64,000 nt of DNA from Prevotella sp. E9-3 (lineage in GTDB: Bacteria > Bacteroidota > Bacteroidia > Bacteroidales > Bacteroidaceae), in NCBI RefSeq assembly GCF_022024015.1, contig NZ_CP091786.1:1860001-1924000 (forward strand), read 5' to 3'. A program made the translations under genes and the position numbers. Below are positions 25,197 to 33,352 of this stretch, in pieces. How positions within the stretch are numbered: the first letter of the stretch is position 1; the number at the start of each line of letters is the position of its first letter. The notes under the pieces were generated by a model. That model saw nothing but the letters and a program-made list of their open reading frames with translations. It did no database searches and was not told where the DNA came from.

Positions 25197-26057
25197 TTAG
25201 TTATCATCCTTGATTTCCTGTCTAGAACCACGTCCCAAAACTACCCACTTACCTCCCATTTGCGGTTTAGCACAACCGCAAGGGCTGCTATGCATAGCAT
25301 GCTTCCAATTACAAACCCATGCCAACCTTACACCAGCAGGTTTTTGAGCCATAGCATAATTCCTTACATAAGCTGGAGAAGGATTGGGAGGGGTTTCCAT
25401 TTTGCTAAGCAGTTCGGAGAGACGGGCAAGCTTTTCATTCTTTTCTTTCTGAAGCTCTTCTTTTGATTTTCGTTTATTTTGAATTTCAGGAATAGCAGGA
25501 GTTGTTACACCCTCATCCTGAGCAAGAAGTTTCAGAACACGTTCACGAAACATGTTTGAATTCTTTTCACGTATAGAATCGCGTTCTGACACGATTGGGT
25601 TCTCCAATGACAAAGCATCATATTCACGAGCCAGTCTTACCATTTCACGGTATTCCGGCATCTGTCTCATCTGTACCATCAATTGGCGAGCATCATCAGT
25701 TAAAGGAGTGCCGCATTGCTTGCAAAATGCAAAATCATTCAAAGTGTTACAGGTAGGACAAACTATACCTCCACGAGGAGAACCACACTCAGGACAAAAA
25801 GCATCCTGAGGGGCAAATTTTGCACCACAAAAAGAGCATACATCCGGACGTACGTAATGATGACAAACTTCACAAAAGTCTGCATCAGAATCAAGAGGAC
25901 TGCCACAACTGGGACATGACCCACCAAGTGAATTATTTGCTATTGTTTCGGGTTGCGCCGAAGTATATGCCATTGAATGCATATTTCCTTGAGACGCACC
26001 CTCAGCACTCTTTTGGCGTTGGCCTTGAGCTGAGGATAGTGGTATTTCGTCAGTCAT
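25197..26057 (-). CDS. Multi-zinc-ribbon protein, first gene of the kinase operon
   Basis: 286 residues. A Gln/Ser/Ala-rich N-terminus (1-45) precedes three consecutive zinc ribbons: CPSCG..CEVC, CSFCG..CPECG and CPTCN..CKQCG (about 48-120). A charged helical region (about 125-225, Lys/Glu-rich, probably coiled coil) comes next. The C-terminal 50 residues hold another Cys/His cluster (CNWKHAMHSSPCGCAKP). No enzyme motif or membrane segment is visible. It is read from a -7 box at 26087-26094 and lies 9 nt ahead of the kinase gene. Zinc ribbons in all non-phosphatase soluble members of the operon suggest a common binding platform. Function unknown. Confidence 0.8.
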   Translation of the reverse strand: MTDEIPLSSAQGQRQKSAEGASQGNMHSMAYTSAQPETIANNSLGGSCPSCGSPLDSDADFCEVCHHYVRPDVCSFCGAKFAPQDAFCPECGSPRGGIVCPTCNTLNDFAFCKQCGTPLTDDARQLMVQMRQMPEYREMVRLAREYDALSLENPIVSERDSIREKNSNMFRERVLKLLAQDEGVTTPAIPEIQNKRKSKEELQKEKNEKLARLSELLSKMETPPNPSPAYVRNYAMAQKPAGVRLAWVCNWKHAMHSSPCGCAKPQMGGKWVVLGRGSRQEIKDDN

Positions 26058-26086
26058 AAAAAAGTTATTTTAGCTAAAAACTGATG

Positions 26087-26094
26087 CAAAGATA
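26087..26094 (-). promoter_or_regulatory. -7 box of the kinase/AAA+/FHA/PP2C operon
   Basis: TATCTTTG on the minus strand, a full match to TAnnTTTG, about 30 bp before the ATG at 26057. No other good -7 box is seen before the downstream genes to 13701, so it may drive all eight. Confidence 0.6.
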
Positions 26095-26121
26095 CGAAAA
26101 AACAAATAATAATTACGAAAA

Positions 26122-26152
26122 AACCGCCACATTTTTTGCGGCGGTTCCTATT
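26122..26152. terminator. Hairpin terminator after the M13 peptidase gene
   Basis: AACCGCC (26122-26128) pairs with GGCGGTT (26140-26146). On the minus strand the stem is followed by a T-run, fitting termination of the gene ending at 26264. A T-run also follows on the plus strand. Confidence 0.7.
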
Positions 26153-26263
26153 TTTTTTTATGATATTGTTCTACGTTGTCGTTTACATACAACAATAAGA
26201 AGCCATCACTCATGCCTTTTGCAATTCTCAGGCAACATGAATATAGCTCATATAACAACTTAT

Positions 26264-28300
26264 TTACCAAAGAGATAGGCGATTTTCCTTTTGAATATAC
26301 ATTTTGTTTTCGGGTGTCACGCCAAAGGCTTCATACCAGGCATCTATGTGCGGTAAAGCACCATTTACACGCCATCTGCCCAATGAGTGAGGATCACTCT
26401 TAGTAAGGTTACGAATTTCTTCATCAGCAATGTTTCCAGCCCATACACCAGCATATGCAAGGAAGAAACGCTGCTCTGGAGTAAAACCATCTATATCTGA
26501 CAGGGAGGCTTCTTTGGTTGCATTCTTAAAAGCAGTGAAAGCGACCTGAAGGCCACCGTGGTCAGCAAGGTTTTCACCTAAGGTTAGGCGACCATTGGCG
26601 TTCAAACCAGGAAGTACTTCGATAGCCGAGAAGAAGTCTGCATACTTATCTGTTCGTTTTTTGAAATTCTGTCCATCCTGTGCAGTCCACCAGTCCTTCA
26701 TGTTACCATCCTTATCATACTGACGGCCCTGGTCGTCAAACCCGTGAGTCATCTCATGACCTATTACGACACCAATGGCCCCATAGTTGAAAGCATCGTC
26801 AGCCTCCATATCAAAGAAAGGTGCCTGTAAGATTCCAGCAGGGAAACAAATCTCATTTGTAGTAGGATTGTAATAAGCATTTACAGTCTGAGGATACATA
26901 TACCATTCGTCACGATCAACGGGTTTTCCTGCTTTAGTTTCAATTTCATACTCTTTCCAGAAACGATCGCAGGCCATCATGTTCTCGTAATATGACTTTT
27001 CGGGATCGATAGTAAGTTTAGACATATCGGTCCACTTGTCGGGATAACCAACCTTTACATAGAAGGTGGAAAGTTTGTCGAGTGCATTCGCTTTTGTGGA
27101 ATCGTTCATCCAATCTTGGGCAACAATACGTTCAGCAAGAGCTTTCTGAAGATTGTGTATCAGGTTAACCATACGCTCTTTGGCAGCAGCAGGAAAATAT
27201 TTCTCAACATAGATACGGCCTAATGCCTCTCCCATCACGCCTTCCACCTGACGAACACTGCGACGCCACAGAGGATGATCTTCTTTACGACCGGAAAAGA
27301 CTTTTCCAAAGAACTCAAAATTAGCCTGTTGTACTTCACTACTCAGTTTACCAGCTGCATCGAGAATTATATCCCACTCCATATAGTCGCGCAACTGATC
27401 TGGAGTCAAACCTGCAACAATTTTATCTGCTCCTGCCATAAAGTCAGGCTGACCAACGATAAGTGTTTCAAAATATTTGCTTTCCAAACCTGAAGCATTC
27501 ATTATCTTCTCTAGCTTCAGATGAGGATAGTTACTTTCAAATTCTTTGAGTGTGGTTTTGTTGTAGTTTGCCTGAGGATCACGCAACTGAGTTCTAGAAC
27601 GAGACACCTTAGCGAGTTCAGTCTCAACACTCATAACGTTCTGCATCTTTGTATCAGCCTGTTGAAGTGAGTATCCAAACAACTGGAACATACGAACAAT
27701 ATGAATTTTATACTCTTCACGTATATGAGAGGTTGCTGAATCATTCTCCAAATAATAGTCCTTTTGACCTAACGAAAGACCGCTCTGACTAATATTCAAA
27801 ATATTGTTCTTGGCATCTTTCTCATCGGCAGCAAGACCTGCACTATACACACCCGTGAAACCAAAAGGAGCCAATTCCAACTGAATCTCAAATAATTCAT
27901 CAAGAGTCTGAGCAGCTTCAACACGTTCAAGAAGGCTCATTACTGGTTTTATTCCTTCTTTATCTCTACGCACAGAGTCCATAGCTAGTTTGTAAAGGTC
28001 TGACAATTTCTGTTCAGAAGTACCCTTCTCGTAATCACGCTGCAACAATTCGTCTAGGATTCCATTAATACGCTTATTGTTCTCTTCGGCAAGAACATCA
28101 AAACTTCCATAGCGAGAATAAGCCGCAGGAAGCGGATTCTTTTCCATCCAACCACCACAAGCAAATCGATAAAAATCATCACCTGCTACAGCTGTTGTGT
28201 CAAGATTGCTCAAGTCAATGCCTGACTTCAGCACTTTGTCACCTGAACATCCCATAAGGGTAGTCATAAAGGCAACTACAAAAATAGTTTTCACTTTCAT
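26264..28300 (-). CDS. M13 family metallopeptidase lipoprotein (PepO/neprilysin type)
   Basis: 678 residues, normal for M13. The N-terminus is a lipoprotein signal with lipobox LMGC (Cys18), so the enzyme is anchored in the periplasm or at the cell surface. The zinc motif HEMTH is at 515-519 in VVIGHEMTHGFDDQG. The third ligand motif ENLADHGGLQ comes about 55 residues later. The typical M13 C-terminal Trp is the last residue. It should cleave small secreted peptides. The ABC-F gene ends 53 bp upstream in the same direction, and a hairpin terminator follows at 26122-26152. Confidence 0.92.
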   Translation of the reverse strand: MKVKTIFVVAFMTTLMGCSGDKVLKSGIDLSNLDTTAVAGDDFYRFACGGWMEKNPLPAAYSRYGSFDVLAEENNKRINGILDELLQRDYEKGTSEQKLSDLYKLAMDSVRRDKEGIKPVMSLLERVEAAQTLDELFEIQLELAPFGFTGVYSAGLAADEKDAKNNILNISQSGLSLGQKDYYLENDSATSHIREEYKIHIVRMFQLFGYSLQQADTKMQNVMSVETELAKVSRSRTQLRDPQANYNKTTLKEFESNYPHLKLEKIMNASGLESKYFETLIVGQPDFMAGADKIVAGLTPDQLRDYMEWDIILDAAGKLSSEVQQANFEFFGKVFSGRKEDHPLWRRSVRQVEGVMGEALGRIYVEKYFPAAAKERMVNLIHNLQKALAERIVAQDWMNDSTKANALDKLSTFYVKVGYPDKWTDMSKLTIDPEKSYYENMMACDRFWKEYEIETKAGKPVDRDEWYMYPQTVNAYYNPTTNEICFPAGILQAPFFDMEADDAFNYGAIGVVIGHEMTHGFDDQGRQYDKDGNMKDWWTAQDGQNFKKRTDKYADFFSAIEVLPGLNANGRLTLGENLADHGGLQVAFTAFKNATKEASLSDIDGFTPEQRFFLAYAGVWAGNIADEEIRNLTKSDPHSLGRWRVNGALPHIDAWYEAFGVTPENKMYIQKENRLSLW

Positions 28301-28353
28301 TTTTAGTCTTAGTGTTACTAATTAGTATAATTAAAATTTTAACAAATAATTGA

Positions 28354-30327
28354 TTACGATTTTAACAGCTCAAGGATCTCAGATAGCTTTTCCCATCTTT
28401 CAACTTCAGCATCAAGTTGCCTGCGGGTATCTGTATATTCTGTCACCAAAGTCATATCGGATGCTTTCATCGGATCACATAATAATACATCAAGTTCTTT
28501 CAACCGTTTTTCCATCATATCAACTTGACGCTCACTCTCAGCAACATCACGTTCAGCTTTTTTAATACGTTTTTGATGTTCTTTGTGCTCAGCATAAGAA
28601 ACTTTTGGAGAACTCTGTTCCGACTTTGAAACCGCAACGTTAGAAGACGTACATTTCGTATCTGTTCGAATGGAATCTTCTTCATTGTTTTTAGATTGTT
28701 GTTGAAGTTCATCCAAAGACGATATCTGCTTGGTTTTCAAAAAGTCATATATTCCTCCAATATGCTCACGAACCATTCCTCCACCAAACTCATAAACTCT
28801 ACTAACCAAACCGTCAAGAAACTCTCGATCATGACTCACAATAATGGCGGTTCCATCGAAAGCCTTGATTGCTTCTTTCAAAACATCTTTCGAAGGCATG
28901 TCCAAATGGTTAGTGGGCTCGTCCAATATTAACAGATTAACAGGTTCGAGTAATAACCGTATCATGGCTAAACGGCTACGTTCGCCACCACTCAAAACTT
29001 TTACATACTTATCCGAAGCCTCTCCACCAAACATGAAAGCGCCTAGAATATCATTGATTTTCAGACGCACATCACCTTTTGCCACATTGTCAATAGTCTG
29101 GAAAACGGTGAGACTCTCATCTAGTAGTTGAGCTTGATTTTGTGCGAAATAGCCTATCTGAACATTGTGGCCAACCTTTAAGTTGCCATCATATGGAATC
29201 TCGCCCATAATACACTTCACAAGCGTGGACTTTCCTTCACCGTTCTTGCCCACAAATGCAACTTTTTCGCCTCGTTTTATAGTAAGATTAACATTCTTGA
29301 ATATCTGATGACTTCCATAAGCTTTTCCTACTTCATCACAAATAATTGGATAATCACCAGAACGCAAGCAAGGTGGAAATTTCAGATGAAGAAAAGAATT
29401 GTCAACTTCATCGATTTCGATTGGAACTATTTTTTCCAGTTGACGTAAACGTTGCTGTACCTGAACAGCTTTGGTCGCCTTGTATCGGAAACGTTCAACG
29501 AAATCGCGAATATCGGCCATTTCCTTTTGTTGATTCTCATAAGCACGTAATTGTTGTTCTCGACGTTCACGACGCAAAACTACATACTCATCATATTTAA
29601 CACGATAATCAATGATTTTGCCACATGATATCTCAAGTGTCCTATTAGATACATTATTAATAAAGGCTCTATCATGACTAACTAATACGACAGCACTTGA
29701 CGACTGAGCCAGAAATTGTTCAAGCCATTGTATTGACTCAATATCCAAGTGGTTTGTAGGCTCGTCAAGAAGAAGAACATTTGGACGTCTCAGTAAGATC
29801 TTCGCCAACTCGATTCGCATTCGCCATCCTCCAGAGAATTCGCTAGTAGGGCGTTCGAGGTCAGAACGTTCAAAGCCAAGACCGGTAAGTGTACGTTCTA
29901 TCTGCGCCTCATAGCTTTCTGCTCCCATCATTAGGTAGCGTTCATGTTCAGAAGTATATTTCTCGACCAAAGCCATATAGTCTGCACTTTCATAGTCTGT
30001 ACGACTATTAAGTAGTTGTTCCATATGATCAATACGATCTTTAACTTTCTGCACATCAGCAAATGCTTTCTGGGCTTCTTCCCGTACCGTGGTGTTATCC
30101 TGGAGAATCATCACCTGGGGCAAATAGCCAATCGTTGTATCGGAAGGAACACTGACAGTTCCTGCCGTAGGGCGCTCTTTTCCACTAAGTATTTTAAGCA
30201 ATGTTGACTTACCGGCACCATTTTTACCCACAAGAGCTATACGGTCACGGTCATTGATAACAAAGCTTGCATCACTGAATAGGGGCTTCACCCCAAATTC
30301 CACTTTTAATCCTTCTACTGAAATCAT
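28354..30327 (-). CDS. ABC-F family ATPase (Uup/EttA-like)
   Basis: 657 residues with two ABC ATPase domains and no membrane segments. Walker A sites are GKNGAGKS (34-41) and GKNGEGKS (about 358-365). ABC signatures are FSGGWRMR and LSGGERSR, with Walker B LLLDEPTNHLD and LILDEPTNHLD. The linker between the domains is the charged PtIM region. The C-terminal 90 residues form a coiled coil as in Uup and YdiF-type members. ABC-F proteins act on the ribosomal E-site or in translation quality control. It starts 1 nt after the GH43 stop, an odd coupling of a translation factor to a glycosidase. It is probably a housekeeping ABC-F rather than a resistance protein, but subgroup is not resolved. Confidence 0.9.
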   Translation of the reverse strand: MISVEGLKVEFGVKPLFSDASFVINDRDRIALVGKNGAGKSTLLKILSGKERPTAGTVSVPSDTTIGYLPQVMILQDNTTVREEAQKAFADVQKVKDRIDHMEQLLNSRTDYESADYMALVEKYTSEHERYLMMGAESYEAQIERTLTGLGFERSDLERPTSEFSGGWRMRIELAKILLRRPNVLLLDEPTNHLDIESIQWLEQFLAQSSSAVVLVSHDRAFINNVSNRTLEISCGKIIDYRVKYDEYVVLRRERREQQLRAYENQQKEMADIRDFVERFRYKATKAVQVQQRLRQLEKIVPIEIDEVDNSFLHLKFPPCLRSGDYPIICDEVGKAYGSHQIFKNVNLTIKRGEKVAFVGKNGEGKSTLVKCIMGEIPYDGNLKVGHNVQIGYFAQNQAQLLDESLTVFQTIDNVAKGDVRLKINDILGAFMFGGEASDKYVKVLSGGERSRLAMIRLLLEPVNLLILDEPTNHLDMPSKDVLKEAIKAFDGTAIIVSHDREFLDGLVSRVYEFGGGMVREHIGGIYDFLKTKQISSLDELQQQSKNNEEDSIRTDTKCTSSNVAVSKSEQSSPKVSYAEHKEHQKRIKKAERDVAESERQVDMMEKRLKELDVLLCDPMKASDMTLVTEYTDTRRQLDAEVERWEKLSEILELLKS

Positions 30328-30328
30328 T

Positions 30329-32416
30329 TTACTTTACTTCCTCCCAACGTAATACTGAGCCATTTCGACGTGCAGGATCAGCTCCTTTATAATCCATCGA
30401 ATAAGGGCTACCCGTTGTTGGGCTTTTACCTATATATTGATGTGTGCGCATTGACATGAGCATAAATTCTCCACCAAGATAATCTTGCCAAAGGAATACT
30501 TCAGCTTTAGAGGAATCATTTGTGAGCCTGACATCGCCAGGTAAGCCTATGCCCGAAACCCAAACATAGCGCCCATCTTCACACTGGAGGCTCACCATAC
30601 CCTGCCCTTTGTCGATTAGGCGGAAATGGGTTTGCTGAGAATTATTCCTGGCATCGGTGTCATACATCAATCCATGCAGCTGAGCATGCATCGGTCTTCC
30701 AGTAGCAAGATTTATGATACGAAACGTTTTCCCGTATGGAATATTCTGAGACCGATCAGCCTCTGGTTCAACTACAGTAAAGTTGTCAAATTCAGCATAA
30801 CCGCCATTCTTACCATTCTTATTAAAAGCAAAAAGAGCATGACGAGAACCTTGGAAGGTAACTAACTGATAACTTAAACGCATCTCACAACCTAAATTAT
30901 AAAAATGTTCGCCATCTACAGAATAAGCATATTCTGCCTTATCGTTATCAAAATCTCCACACATGCGTAACCAAATCTTCCCATGAGGAAGTGAGATGGG
31001 TTGATCAATAGTATCATTGTTCACTTGTTCAAACCAACGCAGTAATGTCTGCTTTTCATTCTTCACAATGCCTATCCACGAACAAGGAACATTGATATTG
31101 CCCAATCCAGCAACATCACCATTCTTCATACCATTTATGAACAGTTCAACGGTAGTTATGCTAGAAGGTCCTATTACACGTTGGGTAAGAGTATTACGTG
31201 CCCACATCAGTTGCTCTGCTGGCATTGTCTTAAGGCGTAAGCGACCATTATTTAACGACCACATTTTCTCTTCAGGGTTGTGGTTCCACTGCCAGACACG
31301 TCCTAATTGTTTGCCATCAAAATTCTCACACCTATTATATGGAGCTGAAGGAAACTGTTGCGGAAGTTGTGGTTTGAACCACGTACGCGGAGCGCGGCCT
31401 AAATTTCCTTCAAGCCCAACAAATGGCCATCCGTCTTTCCATGTTACAGGCGCCAACGTAACAGTTCTACCAATAGAGTGGAAATCCTGCATAAGCAATG
31501 CCCACCACTGTCCATTTTGGTCTTCAACAATACCTCCCTGATGAATATTACTACAAGCCGTAGCATTTTCATCAGCCTTAGGAATTACAAACTGAGAGCC
31601 GTCTGGAACGATACGTCCTTTCCATTGAGTCAATGGAGCTGCATGATATCCGAATGTCTCGTCAGCGGTAATCACGCATGTCTCATACGGACCATAGATA
31701 TTCTTTGAACGAGAGCATAATGTACGTCCATTAGGCTTATAATCCGTAGATATCAAATAATACATACCATTTATCTTATACATGTGATGACCCTCACCAA
31801 CAGCCGAACCATTAGGAATAATCACACGGTCTGTTCCTTCGACAGGACCACTCATATCGGCTTTCAGTTCGGTACAATGCACCTCACCATAGCCATGAAT
31901 AGCATATATTTTTCCGTCATCATCAAACAAGACGCTTAGATCGTAAATTCTTCCTTTCATGTTATGATGCTCCCATGGACCACGGATATCCTTTGCAGTA
32001 TAACATTGAAGTCCTTTCCCATTTATGTTCGAAAAGACGTAGAACTGACCGTTAGAATAACGAATAGCAGGAGCCCAAATACCTTCGCCGTAGATTTCTT
32101 TACCGTTTTTCAACGAAAAAGCAGGGTCGTCAAAGTCAAACCGATCAAAACAATATGAGATATTCTCCCAATTTACCAAATCCTTAGAATGCAAAATAAC
32201 AAGACCAGGGACTGCATGCATCGTAGTTCCTGCTAAGTAATAATCATCTCCAACTCGCAAAATATCAGGATCACTAAATTCGTCGTAGAAAAGAGGATTG
32301 GTAAACGTTCCATTGCCGTTATCAGCTGTCCACGATGAAAATTGTGCGTGTACAGGCATCACTCCACTGACACATACAGCAACGGCATAAGCCAACATGA
32401 TTGTTTTGAATTTCAT
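30329..32416 (-). CDS. Glycoside hydrolase family 43 protein (beta-xylosidase/arabinofuranosidase type)
   Basis: 695 residues from the ATG at 32416; an ATG at 32437 sits almost on the predicted transcription start. Signal peptide 1-24 ends PVHA-Q. The five-bladed beta-propeller (about 35-335) shows the GH43 acids: Asp49 in FSDPDI, Asp159 in YDLSVLF and Glu208 in GEGHHMY. A beta-sandwich (about 355-555) like the C-terminal domain of xylosidase-type GH43 follows. The last 120 residues form another beta-rich domain. It should release xylose or arabinose units from hemicellulose in the periplasm or outside. No susC/susD pair is nearby, so it is not in a visible polysaccharide-utilisation locus. 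Confidence 0.9.
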   Translation of the reverse strand: MKFKTIMLAYAVAVCVSGVMPVHAQFSSWTADNGNGTFTNPLFYDEFSDPDILRVGDDYYLAGTTMHAVPGLVILHSKDLVNWENISYCFDRFDFDDPAFSLKNGKEIYGEGIWAPAIRYSNGQFYVFSNINGKGLQCYTAKDIRGPWEHHNMKGRIYDLSVLFDDDGKIYAIHGYGEVHCTELKADMSGPVEGTDRVIIPNGSAVGEGHHMYKINGMYYLISTDYKPNGRTLCSRSKNIYGPYETCVITADETFGYHAAPLTQWKGRIVPDGSQFVIPKADENATACSNIHQGGIVEDQNGQWWALLMQDFHSIGRTVTLAPVTWKDGWPFVGLEGNLGRAPRTWFKPQLPQQFPSAPYNRCENFDGKQLGRVWQWNHNPEEKMWSLNNGRLRLKTMPAEQLMWARNTLTQRVIGPSSITTVELFINGMKNGDVAGLGNINVPCSWIGIVKNEKQTLLRWFEQVNNDTIDQPISLPHGKIWLRMCGDFDNDKAEYAYSVDGEHFYNLGCEMRLSYQLVTFQGSRHALFAFNKNGKNGGYAEFDNFTVVEPEADRSQNIPYGKTFRIINLATGRPMHAQLHGLMYDTDARNNSQQTHFRLIDKGQGMVSLQCEDGRYVWVSGIGLPGDVRLTNDSSKAEVFLWQDYLGGEFMLMSMRTHQYIGKSPTTGSPYSMDYKGADPARRNGSVLRWEEVK

Positions 32417-32445
32417 AGAAAGTAAGTTATAATGCATATAAAGTG

Positions 32446-32453
32446 CAAAGTTA
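32446..32453 (-). promoter_or_regulatory. -7 box of the GH43 gene
   Basis: TAACTTTG on the minus strand. The transcript would start near 32440, which favours translation from 32416. Confidence 0.6.
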
Positions 32454-32533
32454 CAAAAAAAAACGATAATACCTATATTAAATTGGATTTATTTTCAAAT
32501 AGAAAAATCTGCAAAGTAAAAGTTCCTAAATCA

Positions 32534-32565
32534 TTTGTCATTCTCATTGATTCTTTATAACTTTG
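32534..32565 (+). promoter_or_regulatory. Promoter of the T9SS-sorted PKD protein
   Basis: TTTG (32534-32537), 20 bp, TAACTTTG (32558-32565): full match to the Bacteroidetes consensus, 28 bp before the ATG at 32593. Confidence 0.7.
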
Positions 32566-32592
32566 CAAACTTAAAGAATAATTATTGACAGT

Positions 32593-33312
32593 ATGACTCT
32601 AAGACACTTGTATCTGGTACTTTTCTTTTTTTCTTTTGGATTCACGACAAAAGGACAAACCGTTTCTCCTACTGCTTATTACAAAGACAAAGACGGTAAT
32701 GAGCGAACAGAGACTATGAGCATAGATGATGCACAAGCACCTTTGGATGTAGAATTCCGGGCAAACCCTTCAGGGATTGAAGGTAGAGTACCTTCATACG
32801 AGTGGCACTTTCGTCATACAGGACTCTCAAAAGACAATCGGACAAAACGTGAATTGTTTGTACGATATGAGGAGAACACAAGCTACACCTTTGCTGAGTC
32901 TGGCGAATACGAAATTGTTTTGAAAACTTTTCTGCAAGACAACACAGGAATCGTAGAGCTTGATTCAGGAGTTATTAAACTGACTATCTCGGAAAGTAAA
33001 CTAGAGTTTCCAAATGCATTTTCTCCCAATGGTGATGGCACGAATGACATCTATCGTGCTAAGCCAGAATACAAAAACATAATTTCATTCCGAGCAATCA
33101 TTTTTAACCGATGGGGCCAGAAACTATACGAATGGAGTGACCCTGCAAGCGGTTGGGATGGAAAATACAATGGAAAGGACGTAAAAGAAGGCGTCTATTT
33201 TGTACTTGTCGAAGCGAAAGGTGCAGATGGAAAAGAATACCAAATAAAAAGAGACGTTAATTTGTTACGAGGTTTCTCGCCAAAAGAAAACGTAACTGGA
33301 GGAAATTATTGA
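32593..33312 (+). CDS. Secreted PKD-like protein with gliding-motility (type B T9SS) C-terminal domain
   Basis: 239 residues. A signal peptide (1-20) ends TKG-Q. Residues about 35-130 form an Ig/PKD-like domain (YEWHFRHTG, then SGEYEIVLKTF). Residues about 137-225 are the CHU_C/gliding-motility domain: FPNAFSPNGDGTNDIY, IIFNRWGQKLYEW, GWDGKYNGK and GVYFVLVEAKG. This domain is the type B sorting signal for the type IX secretion system, which exports proteins across the outer membrane. Oddly, about 20 residues follow the final strand, where the sorting domain usually ends the protein. It has its own promoter and lies 40 bp before uvrA. The role of the cargo is unknown. Confidence 0.85.
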   Translation: MTLRHLYLVLFFFSFGFTTKGQTVSPTAYYKDKDGNERTETMSIDDAQAPLDVEFRANPSGIEGRVPSYEWHFRHTGLSKDNRTKRELFVRYEENTSYTFAESGEYEIVLKTFLQDNTGIVELDSGVIKLTISESKLEFPNAFSPNGDGTNDIYRAKPEYKNIISFRAIIFNRWGQKLYEWSDPASGWDGKYNGKDVKEGVYFVLVEAKGADGKEYQIKRDVNLLRGFSPKENVTGGNY

Positions 33313-33352
33313 TTAAATTAATAGAGACAACACAACAAACAGAATTATTAAA

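Noticed and set aside
17419..26057. Type VI or type VII secretion regulatory locus
   Set aside because: Kinase, phosphatase, FHA and CbxX-type ATPase recall such loci, but no structural secretion gene is in the window.
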